From: Pseudomonas laurentiana
GTDB lineage: Bacteria; Pseudomonadota; Gammaproteobacteria; Pseudomonadales; Pseudomonadaceae
Assembly (NCBI RefSeq): GCF_014648275.1
Contig: NZ_BMQU01000002.1
Coordinates: 1-64,000, forward strand
Reading direction: 5' to 3'
Length of the DNA: 64,000 nucleotides
Shown: in pieces, positions 10,507 to 19,431 of the stretch
Layout of the letters: the number at the start of each line of letters is the position of its first letter
Position numbering within the stretch: the first letter of the stretch is position 1
Notes under the pieces: generated by a model
Seen by the model: only the letters and a program-made list of their open reading frames with translations
The model's database searches: none
Told to the model about the DNA's origin: nothing
Translations under genes and position numbers: made by a program

Positions 10507-11790
10507 ATGCAAACAGCTCAGGACGTTCTGCAATCCACCCTCCACCATGTCGATGGAGGTCGACTCTGGCGTTCGCTGATGGAGCTGGCGCAGCTTGGCG
10601 CCACCGCCAAAGGTGGCGTTTGTCGTTTGGCACTGACAGACCTCGACCGCCAGGCCCGTGACCTGTTCGTGACCTGGGCACAGGCAGCCGGCTGTACGGT
10701 GACCGTTGATGCGGTAGGCAATATCTTTGCCCGTCGGCCAGGGCGCAACCCGACGTTGCCGCCGGTGATGACCGGCAGCCATATCGACACGCAACCTACG
10801 GGCGGCAAGTTCGATGGTTGTTTCGGCGTCATGGCTGGCCTTGAGGTGTTGCGCACCCTCAATGACCTGAAGGTGGAGACCGAAGCGCCGCTGGAAGTGG
10901 TGGTCTGGACCAACGAGGAGGGCTCACGGTTTGCCCCTTGCATGATGGGTTCAGGTGTCTTTGCCGAGAAGTTCACCCTTGAGGAAACCCTTGCCAAGAC
11001 CGATGCCGAGGGCATCACCGTCGGGGAAGCACTCAATGCCATCGGTTACGCAGGCTCGCGTGCGGTGACCGGGCACCCGGTGGGCGCCTATTTTGAGGCG
11101 CATATCGAGCAGGGGCCGATACTTGAAGACCAGCACAAGACCATTGGTGTGGTGCTCGGCGCCCTTGGCCAGAAGTGGTTCGACCTTAACCTGCGCGGGG
11201 TCGAGGCCCACGCAGGGCCGACACCGATGCACCTGCGCAAGGATGCGCTGGTCGGGGCAAGCGCTGTGGTGGCAGCAGTGAACCGTGTGGCGCTGGAGCA
11301 CCAGCCGCATGCCTGTGGCACCGTAGGGTGCCTGCAGGCCTACCCAGGGTCGCGCAACGTCATTCCCGGCGAAGTGCGCATGACCCTGGACTTCCGTCAC
11401 CTGGAGCCTGAGCGGCTGGACTCGATGATCGCGCAGGTCAAGGACGTGATCACCGACACCTGTCGTCAGCATGGCCTGAGCTATACCCTGACGCCGACCG
11501 CCGACTTCCCGCCGCTGTACTTCCATGAGCGCTGCGTGGAGGCGGTGCGCAATGCTGCGCAGGGGTTGGGCCTGTCACACATGGACATCGTCAGCGGCGC
11601 CGGGCATGACGCGATCTTCCTGGCCGAACTGGGGCCGGCCGGTATGATTTTCGTACCCTGTGAAGGCGGGATCAGCCACAACGAAATCGAGAATGCTGCA
11701 CCGCAAGACCTCGCCGCTGGGTGCGCGGTGTTGCTGCGGGCGATGCTGTCGGCAGCGCAGGCCGTAGCGCGTGATCGGGAAGCGGCATAG
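10507..11790 (+). CDS. N-carbamoyl-beta-alanine amidohydrolase
   Basis: A 427-residue zinc amidohydrolase of the M20 family (beta-ureidopropionase / allantoate amidohydrolase / L-carbamoylase group). Metal and active-site motifs visible are GSHIDTQPTGGKFDG, TNEEGSRFAP, HIEQGP and GAGHDA. In this cluster it should hydrolyse the N-carbamoyl-beta-alanine made by the hydantoinase, giving beta-alanine, CO2 and ammonia. Three in-frame ATGs (10492, 10501, 10507) exist; 10507 is preferred because CAGGAG ends 6 nt before it. Confidence 0.88.
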   Translation: MQTAQDVLQSTLHHVDGGRLWRSLMELAQLGATAKGGVCRLALTDLDRQARDLFVTWAQAAGCTVTVDAVGNIFARRPGRNPTLPPVMTGSHIDTQPTGGKFDGCFGVMAGLEVLRTLNDLKVETEAPLEVVVWTNEEGSRFAPCMMGSGVFAEKFTLEETLAKTDAEGITVGEALNAIGYAGSRAVTGHPVGAYFEAHIEQGPILEDQHKTIGVVLGALGQKWFDLNLRGVEAHAGPTPMHLRKDALVGASAVVAAVNRVALEHQPHACGTVGCLQAYPGSRNVIPGEVRMTLDFRHLEPERLDSMIAQVKDVITDTCRQHGLSYTLTPTADFPPLYFHERCVEAVRNAAQGLGLSHMDIVSGAGHDAIFLAELGPAGMIFVPCEGGISHNEIENAAPQDLAAGCAVLLRAMLSAAQAVARDREAA

Positions 11791-11988
11791 GTTAGAATTT
11801 ACATAAACTATATAAGTTATCTATATGATTTTATTGAATTAAATAGACTAACTTAAAGTGAATTCTAGTAAGTTGCTCTGGCCTTCCTGCAGGGTTCTTG
11901 GCGGGCGTGCCGGCGATGCTTTCGAGGGGGGCGTCAGCGATTGCGCGGCGCCTGCATCGGTGGCTCGCCAACTTCCCTTAGGGACAAT
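11791..11988. other. AT-rich patch between convergent genes
   Basis: The first 85 nt (about 11795-11878) are strikingly AT-rich against the GC-rich surroundings and contain TAAGTTA and TAACTTA as an inverted pair. The rest is ordinary GC-rich sequence. No gene is seen. The patch could serve as a bidirectional transcript end, but no clean stem plus T-run is visible. Confidence 0.35.
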
Positions 11989-12900
11989 TCAGGAGGTCGA
12001 ACGCGGGCTGTGCGCAGTGAGGTTGCCTTCATCCAGGCTTTCCTGAACCACCTGCAGGAAGGTTGCCACCAATCGCCGTGAGCTCTGTTCGCGCAGGCAC
12101 ACCAGGGTCTCGGTCAAACGCCGTTGACAGTCGACAATTGGCAGGGCGCAGACCCGCGCATCGGCGCCGAATTCGGCCGCCGACACCACCCCGACGCCAA
12201 TGCCCACCACCACCGCCTCACGTGCCGCTTCGCGGCCTTCGACCTGAATTGCCGGGCGAATGCGCAGGCCTGCTCGCTGCATTTCTTCTTCCAGGGTTTG
12301 CCGTGTCACCGAACCCGGCTCACGCAGCACGATCGGCGTATCGTCGAGGTCAGCAAGGCTGATCGAGCCGCGGCTTGCCCACGGGTGTTGTCGGGAGACG
12401 AACGCCACCATCGGGTCGTTGCGCAAGGGCACGCAGAGCAGCCGCTGATCATCGACATCGCGCCCCAGCAGGGCCAGATCGGCCTGATAGTTGAACAGCC
12501 GTACCAGCGACTCGTCGGTGTTGCCCGTCTCGATCTTCACGCTGATGCCGGGGTAGCGCTGGCAGAACCGGGCGATCTGCGGCAGGACGTGTACGGGAGC
12601 GTCGACCGCCAGTACCAGGGTGCCGGTTTGCAGTGCACGTGAATCCTGAAGCAGCTCATGCGCTTCGTCCTCGCAGGCAAACAGGCGCTGGGTGATGCCC
12701 AGCAGGCGCTCACCCAGATCAGTCAACTGCACCGAGCGCTTGTTGCGGTGGAACAGCAATACACCGAAACGCTCCTCCAGTTTGCGCACCTGATCGGAGA
12801 TCGCCGGTTGGGTGAGGAACAATCGTTCGGCGGCACGGGTGAAGCTGCCGTGCAGCGCAACCGCGTGGAAAGCCTTGAGCTGGGCATGGGAAACGGACAT
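11989..12900 (-). CDS. LysR-type regulator, aminophosphonate-associated type
   Basis: A 303-residue LysR regulator. The helix-turn-helix lies in residues 5-60 (SFTRAAERLFLTQPAISDQVRKLEE), followed by a substrate-binding effector domain with VLREPGSVTRQTLEEEM. That last motif and the overall pattern resemble the LysR subgroup linked to 2-aminoethylphosphonate catabolism. It is divergent from an organophosphate-type transporter and a FAD oxidase gene, which fits control of those genes. Family placement is from memory of the pattern and has not been tested. Confidence 0.85.
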   Translation of the reverse strand: MSVSHAQLKAFHAVALHGSFTRAAERLFLTQPAISDQVRKLEERFGVLLFHRNKRSVQLTDLGERLLGITQRLFACEDEAHELLQDSRALQTGTLVLAVDAPVHVLPQIARFCQRYPGISVKIETGNTDESLVRLFNYQADLALLGRDVDDQRLLCVPLRNDPMVAFVSRQHPWASRGSISLADLDDTPIVLREPGSVTRQTLEEEMQRAGLRIRPAIQVEGREAAREAVVVGIGVGVVSAAEFGADARVCALPIVDCQRRLTETLVCLREQSSRRLVATFLQVVQESLDEGNLTAHSPRSTS

Positions 12901-12939
12901 GGCGGTACCTGTTACAAGCTGAGCTTATATTTGAAATAC

Positions 12940-12960
12940 GATAAATCGATTTTCTTTATC
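12940..12960. promoter_or_regulatory. Candidate LysR operator in the divergent region
   Basis: GATAAA at 12940-12945 and TTTATC at 12955-12960 are inverted copies with a 9-nt spacer, enclosing the palindrome AAATCGATTT. The geometry suits the T-N11-A type sites of LysR regulators. It sits 40 nt upstream of the LysR start and about 230 nt upstream of the transporter gene. Confidence 0.45.
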
Positions 12961-13187
12961 AGTCAGTAATTGTTTCCATCGCTCTCAGCCCGCTGGCAAC
13001 ATTCGTTCGAGTGTGTCCCGGGCCATGGGCTCTGGACGACAGCGCAAACAACAACCGCGTATCCCCGGAATCCATCTGACCAGGTGATGGCCGTAGTTGG
13101 TCGTCACGCAGTGCGCAACACAACAAAAAGACAGGCGTTTTTTCCCCAATTCTGCCGGCACACTCAGATTCCGAGGTCAGATTCACC

Positions 13188-14504
13188 ATGAATAAACACA
13201 TCGCAAGTATCAAACGTTGGCGCATGCAAATCTTCGCCATCACCTGGTTGGCCTATGCGGCGTTCTATTTCACCCGCAAGGCATTCTCGGTGGCCAAGCT
13301 GGGCATTGGCGAAGACCCCAGTTTCACCCTCGACAAGATGGCCATGGCCAACCTCGATGCGATCTACCTGACCGCGTATGCCGTCGGCCAGTTCACCTGG
13401 GGGATGCTCGCCGACCGCTTTGGCCCAAGGGTGGTGGTATTGGGCGGCCTGGTGATTTCGGCTGCCGCTGCGGTAGTCATGGGTAGCTATGCGACCTTCC
13501 CGATCTTTGCCACCTGCATGCTGGTTCAGGGCTTGGCGCAATCCACGGGGTGGGCAGGCCTGTGCAAAAACATTGGCAGCTTCTTCCCGGCGGTTCAGCG
13601 CGGCCGTGTACTGGGTCTGTGGAGTTCCTGCTACGCCTTCGGAGGCCTGGTCGCCTCGCCATTTGCCGGCTGGTGGGCGTACACGCTGATTGGTAGCTGG
13701 CACGCTGCATTCTTCTCCAGCGCAGCTGTGGTCGCGGTGGTGGCGGTGCTGTTTTTCTTCCTGCAGCGCAACAAACCTGAGGATGTCGGGCTGCCAGCGG
13801 TTGAACCCGAACCGGAAAGCATGGTGCCAGGCACCACCTTATGCAGTGTCTGGGAACCGCTGCGCGACATCCTGCGCAACCGTACGGTGCTGACCCTGGG
13901 CCTGGCGTATTTCATGTTGAAACCGGCGCGCTACGCGATTCTGCTCTGGGGACCGGTCATCGTCTTCGAGCAAATGCCTTCGCTGGGCAAGGTCGGTGCG
14001 GCCATCGTGCCTACGGCGTTTGAGCTGGCCGGGTTGCTGGGGCCGATCATGATCGGCCTGGCCTCGGACAAACTGTTCGGCGCGCGCCGCATGCCAGCCT
14101 GCGTCCTCAGCCTGTTGGTGCTGACTGTGACGTTGGCGTTGTTCATGGGCGCGATGCACACCGGTAGCGTGGTGTTGGTGGTGGGCTTGCTGTTTGTCAT
14201 GGGCCTGACCCTCTATGGGCCGGACTCGATGATCAGTGGCGCCGCGGCGATTGACTTCGGTACCGCCAAAGCAGGTGCCACTGCGGCTGGTTTCGTCAAT
14301 GGATGTGGCTCGGTGGGGGCCATTCTTGGCGGCCTGCTGCCTGGCTACTTCGATACGGTCACGGTGTTCATTGTGTTTGCGGGCTGCGCCTTGTTCTCGG
14401 CGCTGGTACTGGTACCGCATTGGAACAGCCGCCCGGCCAGCCTGGCCGATACGGCAGCCGTCGCACCAAACACGTCAATGGCAATCAAGCCAATGCGCAC
14501 CTGA
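13188..14504 (+). CDS. MFS transporter, organophosphate:phosphate antiporter type
   Basis: A 438-residue, 12-helix transporter related to GlpT/UhpT (OPA family). Family marks include YAAFYFTRKAFSVA in helix 1, QFTWGMLADRFGPR in the helix 2-3 loop and GPDSMISGAAAIDFG near helix 11. Substrates in this family are phosphorylated small molecules. Next to a LysR and FAD oxidase of the aminophosphonate type, an aminoalkylphosphonate is a reasonable but untested guess. The next gene begins 19 nt after its stop, so they form an operon. Confidence 0.82.
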   Translation: MNKHIASIKRWRMQIFAITWLAYAAFYFTRKAFSVAKLGIGEDPSFTLDKMAMANLDAIYLTAYAVGQFTWGMLADRFGPRVVVLGGLVISAAAAVVMGSYATFPIFATCMLVQGLAQSTGWAGLCKNIGSFFPAVQRGRVLGLWSSCYAFGGLVASPFAGWWAYTLIGSWHAAFFSSAAVVAVVAVLFFFLQRNKPEDVGLPAVEPEPESMVPGTTLCSVWEPLRDILRNRTVLTLGLAYFMLKPARYAILLWGPVIVFEQMPSLGKVGAAIVPTAFELAGLLGPIMIGLASDKLFGARRMPACVLSLLVLTVTLALFMGAMHTGSVVLVVGLLFVMGLTLYGPDSMISGAAAIDFGTAKAGATAAGFVNGCGSVGAILGGLLPGYFDTVTVFIVFAGCALFSALVLVPHWNSRPASLADTAAVAPNTSMAIKPMRT

Positions 14505-14523
14505 GTTGACAAGGGGACACACG

Positions 14524-15915
14524 ATGAGGCCGTTCTGGTTACAGCAGGCATTGGACCAGGAAGAGGCGGCGCCTTGTGCGCCGCTGGCTGGTGACAGCCG
14601 TTGCGACGTTTGTATTGTCGGCGGCGGCTATACCGGCTTATGGACCGCGTTGATGCTCAAGGAGCAACAGCCGACGCTGGACATCCTGCTGATTGAAGCG
14701 GATGTCTGCGGCGCGGGCGCCAGCGGGCGCAATGGCGGTTGTGCCTTGTCCTGGTCGGCCAAGTACTTCACGCTGGAGCGGTTGTTTGGGGTTCAGGAGG
14801 CCGTGCGCCTGGTCCAGGAGTCAGAACACAGTATTCGGGCTATCGGTGAGTACTGCTCCGCACATGGCATCGACGCTGACTATCGATTGGATGGCACCCT
14901 GTACACGGCCACCAACCTCGCTCAAGTGGGGGCGACAGACCGTGTGATTGCCGCGCTGGAGCGCCAGGGCGTCAATTCGTTCCAGCGCCTGCCGTTGGCG
15001 CAGGTGCAGCGTATGGCGGGTTCGCACAAGCATATGGAGGGGTGGTTCTCTCCGGCGGCAGCGACGGTGCAGCCCGGCAAACTGGTGCGTGGCTTGCGCC
15101 GCGTCGCGTTGCAGCGTGGTATTCGCATCCATGAACACACTGCGATGACCGGCCTGCAGCAGGGGCGACAATCACAGGTGCAGACCACCCGCGGTACGGT
15201 GCGCGCCGACCGTGTGGTGCTGGCCCTGAATGCCTGGATGGCACGGGCGTTCCCACAGTTCGAGCGCAGCGTTGCGATTGTCTCCAGCGACATGATCATC
15301 ACCGAACCGTACCCACAGCTATTGGAGCAGATGGGCTTGAACACGGGTATCAGTGTGCTGGATTCGCGGATTTTCGTACATTATTACCACAACACCCCAG
15401 ATGGCCGACTGATGCTTGGCAAAGGTGGCAATACCTTTGCCTATGGCGGGAAAATGCTGCCGGTGTTCGATCAACCCTCGCCCTACGAGCCGCTGTTGCG
15501 GCGAAGCCTTGGCGAGTTTTTCCCCGCATTGGCTGACGCACGGATTGCGGCGACCTGGAATGGTCCATCAGATCGCTCGGTTACCGGCTTGCCATTTTTC
15601 GGCCGTTTGCAGGGGGAGGGGCAGGTGTTCTATGGCTTCGGTTACTCGGGGAGTGGCGTGGGCCCTTGCCATATGGGCGGGCAGATTCTGTCCTCCCTGG
15701 TTCTGGGGCTGGACAACCCTTGGACGCGCTCGCCACTGGTCAATGGCCCCTTGGGCTACTTCCCGCCGGAACCGATCCGGTACCTGGGCTCGTTGATGGT
15801 GCGCAATGCGATCCGGCGCAAGGAGCAGGCAGAAGACCACGGGCGCCGCCCGCGTCGGTTGGACGTGCACTTGGCCAGGTTTGCTGCGGCTGCAGGCAAG
15901 GCTGACAAGGGTTAA
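14524..15915 (+). CDS. FAD-dependent amine oxidase, putative aminophosphonate oxidoreductase
   Basis: A 463-residue flavoprotein of the DAO/glycine oxidase family. The FAD-binding motif [19 protein letters not shown] sits near residue 25, with [15 protein letters not shown] following and a C-terminal [16 protein letters not shown] flavin contact. Length and motifs match the clade annotated as putative aminophosphonate oxidoreductase, proposed to deaminate 2-aminoethylphosphonate or N-methyl derivatives. AAGGGGA precedes the ATG at 14524. No phnW, phnX or phnA gene lies nearby, so the fate of a phosphonoacetaldehyde product is not explained locally. Confidence 0.8.
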   Translation: MRPFWLQQALDQEEAAPCAPLAGDSRCDVCIVGGGYTGLWTALMLKEQQPTLDILLIEADVCGAGASGRNGGCALSWSAKYFTLERLFGVQEAVRLVQESEHSIRAIGEYCSAHGIDADYRLDGTLYTATNLAQVGATDRVIAALERQGVNSFQRLPLAQVQRMAGSHKHMEGWFSPAAATVQPGKLVRGLRRVALQRGIRIHEHTAMTGLQQGRQSQVQTTRGTVRADRVVLALNAWMARAFPQFERSVAIVSSDMIITEPYPQLLEQMGLNTGISVLDSRIFVHYYHNTPDGRLMLGKGGNTFAYGGKMLPVFDQPSPYEPLLRRSLGEFFPALADARIAATWNGPSDRSVTGLPFFGRLQGEGQVFYGFGYSGSGVGPCHMGGQILSSLVLGLDNPWTRSPLVNGPLGYFPPEPIRYLGSLMVRNAIRRKEQAEDHGRRPRRLDVHLARFAAAAGKADKG

Positions 15916-16015
15916 GGCGATTTTTTGTCGATTGCGGCAAAGAGGGCGTATAAACTGCACCCACTTTGCCGGTCGCTACCTGAACCGGCGCTTGAAGCAC
16001 AGAAAGAGAGTCGAC

Positions 16016-16720
16016 ATGGGCGCACAGTGGAAAGCCAAACATAAAGAAGCAGCAGCCAATGCCAAGGGCAAGATCTTCGGCAAGCTGGCCAAGGAAATCC
16101 AGATCGCCGCGCGCGGCGGTGCCGACCCTGACATGAACTCCCGCCTGCGTCTGGTGGTCGAGCAGGCCAAGAAGGCTTCGATGCCACGCGAGACCCTGGA
16201 ACGCGCCATCAAGAAAGGTGCGGGTCTGTCGGGTGATGTCGTGCAGTACACCCTGGTCAAATACGAAGGTTTTGCTCCGCATCAGGTGCCACTGATCGTC
16301 GAGTGCCTGACCGACAACGTCAACCGTACCGTTGCTGAAATTCGCGTGCTGTTCCGCAAGGGCCAGTTGGGTGCCGAGGGGTCGGTGTCCTGGGACTTCA
16401 ACCACGTTGGCCTGATCGAAGCCAGCCCGGACAGCGCCGATGCAGACCCGGAAATGGCGGCCATCGAAGCCGGTGCACAGGATTTCGAGCCCGCCGAAGA
16501 GGGCGCGACCCTGTTCATCACCGAAACCACTGATCTGGATGCCGTGCAGAAGGCCCTGCCTGAGCAAGGCTTCAGCGTCATTTCGGCGAAGATCGGTTAT
16601 GTACCGAAGAACCCGGTGACCCTCGACAGCGAAGAAAAACTCGCTGAAGTCGAAGCCTTCCTTGAGGCCATCGACAACCACGACGACGTGCAAAACGTCT
16701 ACGTCGGTCTGGCCGGCTAA
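16016..16720 (+). CDS. YebC/PmpR-family protein, paralogue type
   Basis: 234 residues, close to the normal YebC length. It starts [19 protein letters not shown] rather than the usual MAGHSKW of the main YebC, which marks it as a second paralogue. The core carries [15 protein letters not shown], the conserved centre of the family, and an acidic C-terminus. Members act as DNA-binding regulators (PmpR) or as translation factors that relieve ribosome stalling; which applies here cannot be told. AAAGAGAG precedes the ATG. Confidence 0.85.
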   Translation: MGAQWKAKHKEAAANAKGKIFGKLAKEIQIAARGGADPDMNSRLRLVVEQAKKASMPRETLERAIKKGAGLSGDVVQYTLVKYEGFAPHQVPLIVECLTDNVNRTVAEIRVLFRKGQLGAEGSVSWDFNHVGLIEASPDSADADPEMAAIEAGAQDFEPAEEGATLFITETTDLDAVQKALPEQGFSVISAKIGYVPKNPVTLDSEEKLAEVEAFLEAIDNHDDVQNVYVGLAG

Positions 16721-16738
16721 CACCTTCCCGTCACACTG

Positions 16739-16763
16739 CCGGGCAGCCTCTGTGCCTGCCCGG
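16739..16763. terminator. Hairpin after the YebC-like gene
   Basis: CCGGGCAG (16739-16746) pairs with CTGCCCGG (16756-16763) around a 9-nt loop, 18 nt after the stop codon. There is no T-run, so termination is only suggested by position. Confidence 0.4.
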
Positions 16764-16832
16764 TGGTCGAGACGCGCGCATGGCGTTACCATCGGTCCTG
16801 CAATTGTTCACATAACAATAATCAGGACGCTT

Positions 16833-17333
16833 ATGAATAACACCCACGTACTTTCTCTTCAGCAGTTGGCCTCGCCCGAAGGTTCCTGCTACGGCTGCGG
16901 CTGTTCCCATCCTACCGGTCTGCACGTTGAGAGCCATTGGGCCGAAGACGGCGTGCATGTGCTGTGCACGCATACGCCGGCAAATGAATTCCATGGCTGG
17001 CCCGGGCTGGTCTATGGTGGCCTGTTGGCGATGTTGGTCGATTGTCATTCCAACTGGACGGCCATGGCCTATCACTACCGCGCCGAAGGCCGCGAACCGG
17101 GCAGCCTGCCGCGTATCGACTGCGTGACCGGGCAGTTGAGCCTGACCTACCTCAAGCCAACCCCGATGGGCGTCGAACTGGTCCTCAAGGCCCGTGTCGA
17201 AGGTGAAGTCGGGCGCAAGAGCCGGGTGATCTGCGAAATCTGGGCGGGTGATGTCCTGACCGTGACCGCCGACTCGGTATTTGTTCGTGTAGACACCGAG
17301 CGCCTGCGCCAACAGGCTCACGCCCCCGCTTAA
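16833..17333 (+). CDS. PaaI-like hotdog thioesterase
   Basis: A 166-residue single-domain hotdog-fold protein. CYGCGCSHPTGLH near residue 22 and FHGWPGLVYGGLLAMLVDCHSNW near 50-70 match acyl-CoA thioesterases of the 4HBT group, in which the VYGG-type turn begins the hot-dog helix. It presumably hydrolyses an acyl-CoA, but its chain-length preference is unknown. The ATG at 16833 gives the standard domain length. The gene is isolated between YebC-like and MFS genes, with hairpins on both sides. Confidence 0.75.
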   Translation: MNNTHVLSLQQLASPEGSCYGCGCSHPTGLHVESHWAEDGVHVLCTHTPANEFHGWPGLVYGGLLAMLVDCHSNWTAMAYHYRAEGREPGSLPRIDCVTGQLSLTYLKPTPMGVELVLKARVEGEVGRKSRVICEIWAGDVLTVTADSVFVRVDTERLRQQAHAPA

Positions 17334-17353
17334 GGTTGTACGCCTTTGAAGCA

Positions 17354-17383
17354 GCAGCCCTGTTGGCCGTGCAGCAGGGCTGC
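17354..17383. terminator. Hairpin after the thioesterase gene
   Basis: GCAGCCCTG (17354-17362) and CAGGGCTGC (17375-17383) are perfect complements with a 12-nt loop, 20 nt past the stop codon. No strong T-run follows. Confidence 0.45.
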
Positions 17384-17409
17384 CGCTCCAGCCCACGTGT
17401 GTTGATGAC

Positions 17410-17470
17410 TTGACCCGTTGAAAAGAGGTGTATACGCTCGCGCCACTCAAGTACCTACCGACCGTTAGGT
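17410..17470 (+). promoter_or_regulatory. Promoter and TetR operator of the MFS-tetR unit
   Basis: TTGACC at 17410 and TATACG at 17431 form a plausible promoter with a short 15-nt spacer. ACCTACCG (17453-17460) and CGTTAGGT (17463-17470) form an inverted repeat with one mismatch and a 2-nt spacer. This is the type of site used by TetR repressors of efflux pumps. It lies just downstream of the promoter and 30 nt before the transporter start, where bound repressor would block transcription. Confidence 0.6.
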
Positions 17471-17499
17471 TTGTTCGAGCTGAATTGGAAATAGCGCGT

Positions 17500-18723
17500 A
17501 TGCACGGCGTAACGCAACACCCATCACCGCCTGTTCGGTTCGCCGTGGCATTGGCGCTGATCGGCGCCCTTGGCCCTTCGGCCGTCGACATGTACCTCGC
17601 CAGCATGCCGGCAATTGCTGCCGAATTCCGAACGTCATACGCCGCCGTACAGTTGACCTTGACGGTGTTCTTGCTGGCCATGGGCGCCGGGCAACTGCTG
17701 TTCGGCCCGCTGATTGATGCCTTGGGTCGCCGTCGGCCGCTGTTGGCAGGGCTGTTGCTGTTCATCCTCAGTTCACTATGGGCGGCCCGCGCAGAAACCC
17801 TGGACGTGTTGGTTGTGGCGCGTTTTGTCCAGGGCTTGGGCAGCGCCCTGACCCTGGTGGTGATCATGAGCATGGTGCGCGACGTCGCCGAAGGGGCCAG
17901 GGCGGCGCAGCTCTTTGCTCTGCTGATGACAATCGAAGGACTGGCGCCAGTCTTTGCGCCGGCCTTGGGGGGCGTTGTTGGCGCGCACTACGGCTGGCGA
18001 ATGATCATGCTGGTGTTGGCCGCCGTGGGTGTCGTCGTGCTGTTGAATGCCAGCCTGGTGCTCAAGGAAACCTTGCCTGCAAACCAGCGAATGGCCTTGC
18101 GCCCCATAGCGTGTCTGCGCACCTACGGCCGTATTGCCGCAGACCCGCAGTTCCTGCGTCCGGCATTGGCGCTGGCGGCGGTGTTTTTCTTCCTGTTTGC
18201 CTACATTGGTGGCGCTGCGTATGTCTATCAGCATCATTACGGGCTGTCGGTAGAGGCCTTTGGCAGCCTGTTTGGCGCTACCGGTATCGCCATATTGCTG
18301 GGGGCGATCACGGCGGGGCGCCTGGTGGCGCGCAAAGGGCTAGGGCGTCTGGCGTTGGCCGGTGCCGGCTGCATGCTGGTCGGGTCGCTGCTGGTGCTGA
18401 TCGGGGCGGTTACAGCCAGTGGGCTGGTCGGCATTGTCGCTGGCATGGCCCTGGCCATGTTCGGGCTGGGCGTTGCCGAGTCCACGTTGATGTCGATGGC
18501 CATGGCTTCACAAACCCGCGCGTTAGGCTCCACGGCGGCGCTGCTGGGGGCGTTTCAGTTGATCATTTCGTCGTTCGCTACACCGTTGTCAGGCATCATG
18601 GCGCCTTTGGGCCCACCGCATTGGGCGTTGCTGCTGGCGCTGGCGGCTGCGTTGGTGGCGGTACTGGTGCGCGCCAGTGCGCGCTGTGCACCTGAAGTGC
18701 GGCAGCACCTGCCTGGGCATTGA
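17500..18723 (+). CDS. Bcr/CflA-type drug-resistance MFS transporter
   Basis: A 407-residue, 12-helix multidrug transporter of the DHA1 group. PSAVDMYLASMPAIAAEF in helix 1 and GPLIDALGRRRPLL after helix 2 are characteristic of Bcr/CflA proteins. I place the start at the ATG at 17500; an earlier in-frame ATG at 17428 would run through the operator. The gene is followed 32 nt later by a TetR regulator, so a self-regulated efflux operon is likely. Substrate unknown. Confidence 0.83.
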   Translation: MHGVTQHPSPPVRFAVALALIGALGPSAVDMYLASMPAIAAEFRTSYAAVQLTLTVFLLAMGAGQLLFGPLIDALGRRRPLLAGLLLFILSSLWAARAETLDVLVVARFVQGLGSALTLVVIMSMVRDVAEGARAAQLFALLMTIEGLAPVFAPALGGVVGAHYGWRMIMLVLAAVGVVVLLNASLVLKETLPANQRMALRPIACLRTYGRIAADPQFLRPALALAAVFFFLFAYIGGAAYVYQHHYGLSVEAFGSLFGATGIAILLGAITAGRLVARKGLGRLALAGAGCMLVGSLLVLIGAVTASGLVGIVAGMALAMFGLGVAESTLMSMAMASQTRALGSTAALLGAFQLIISSFATPLSGIMAPLGPPHWALLLALAAALVAVLVRASARCAPEVRQHLPGH

Positions 18724-18755
18724 TACCCACGTAATTGTTTTCTGGAGAACGCTGC

Positions 18756-19346
18756 ATGAGAACCCTGTCGCCTTCGGCAGAAAAGATCTGTGTGATTGCC
18801 GTCGAGCATTTTGCCAACAGCGGCTATGACGCCTGCTCGCTGAATGACATCGCGGTGGCGGCGGGTATGCGCAAGCCATCGTTGTATGCGCATTTCAGTA
18901 GCAAGGATGACCTGTTCCAGGCCGTTTTCGAGCGTGCGGTGGAGGCAGAACGGCTGTATGTCGAAGACTGTTTTGCTCACCCACATAGCGATGTTCCTGG
19001 CGGGCTGTACTGCCAGCGTCTGGGTGAGCGCTATCTGGGGTCGGCGCATCTACGTTTCTTGCTGCGCACGGCGTTTTTTCCGCCGGCTGAGCTGCGTGCC
19101 TGGATCTCGGCGGGGTTTGAGGGCTATCTGGCGCGGTTGGCGGCGTTGTTCGTTGCACGCATGAAAGCCTATCGGCCGACGTTCGAGGATGGCCAGGCCG
19201 GACTCTACCGGGATGCATACATGGGAATTGTCGACAGTTTGGCGGTAGAGCTGATCTATGCCGGGCCCGAGGCCTATTCCCGACGCCTGGCGGCATTGTG
19301 GAAGGTATTCGAGGATTCATTGGCGCTGTGCGCTCCCGAAAAATAA
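18756..19346 (+). CDS. TetR-family regulator of the adjacent efflux pump
   Basis: A 196-residue TetR protein. The helix-turn-helix is in residues 20-50 (SLNDIAVAAGMRKPSLYAHFSSKDDLF); the C-terminal ligand domain is not of a subgroup I recognise. TGGAG lies 9 nt before the ATG. Position after the pump gene and the palindromic operator upstream of the unit suggest autorepression lifted by a pump substrate. Confidence 0.82.
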   Translation: MRTLSPSAEKICVIAVEHFANSGYDACSLNDIAVAAGMRKPSLYAHFSSKDDLFQAVFERAVEAERLYVEDCFAHPHSDVPGGLYCQRLGERYLGSAHLRFLLRTAFFPPAELRAWISAGFEGYLARLAALFVARMKAYRPTFEDGQAGLYRDAYMGIVDSLAVELIYAGPEAYSRRLAALWKVFEDSLALCAPEK

Positions 19347-19431
19347 GACCTTAGTACGATGGCGGCTTCATTGAAGCGGTCCATACTCATCGTTCGCCCT
19401 TAAATAACAACAAGCTCAGGGTTCGAACTCG

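Noticed and set aside
9691-10794. 367-codon minus-strand frame
   Set aside because: Antisense to the NCS1 transporter and the amidohydrolase; glutamine- and histidine-rich shadow composition.
12970-13191. 73-codon plus-strand frame in the LysR-transporter divergent region
   Set aside because: No ribosome-binding site, no family character, and it overlaps the transporter start; the region looks regulatory.
16731-17873. 380-codon minus-strand frame
   Set aside because: It runs antisense through the thioesterase, the TetR operator and the start of the MFS gene, with no family motif.
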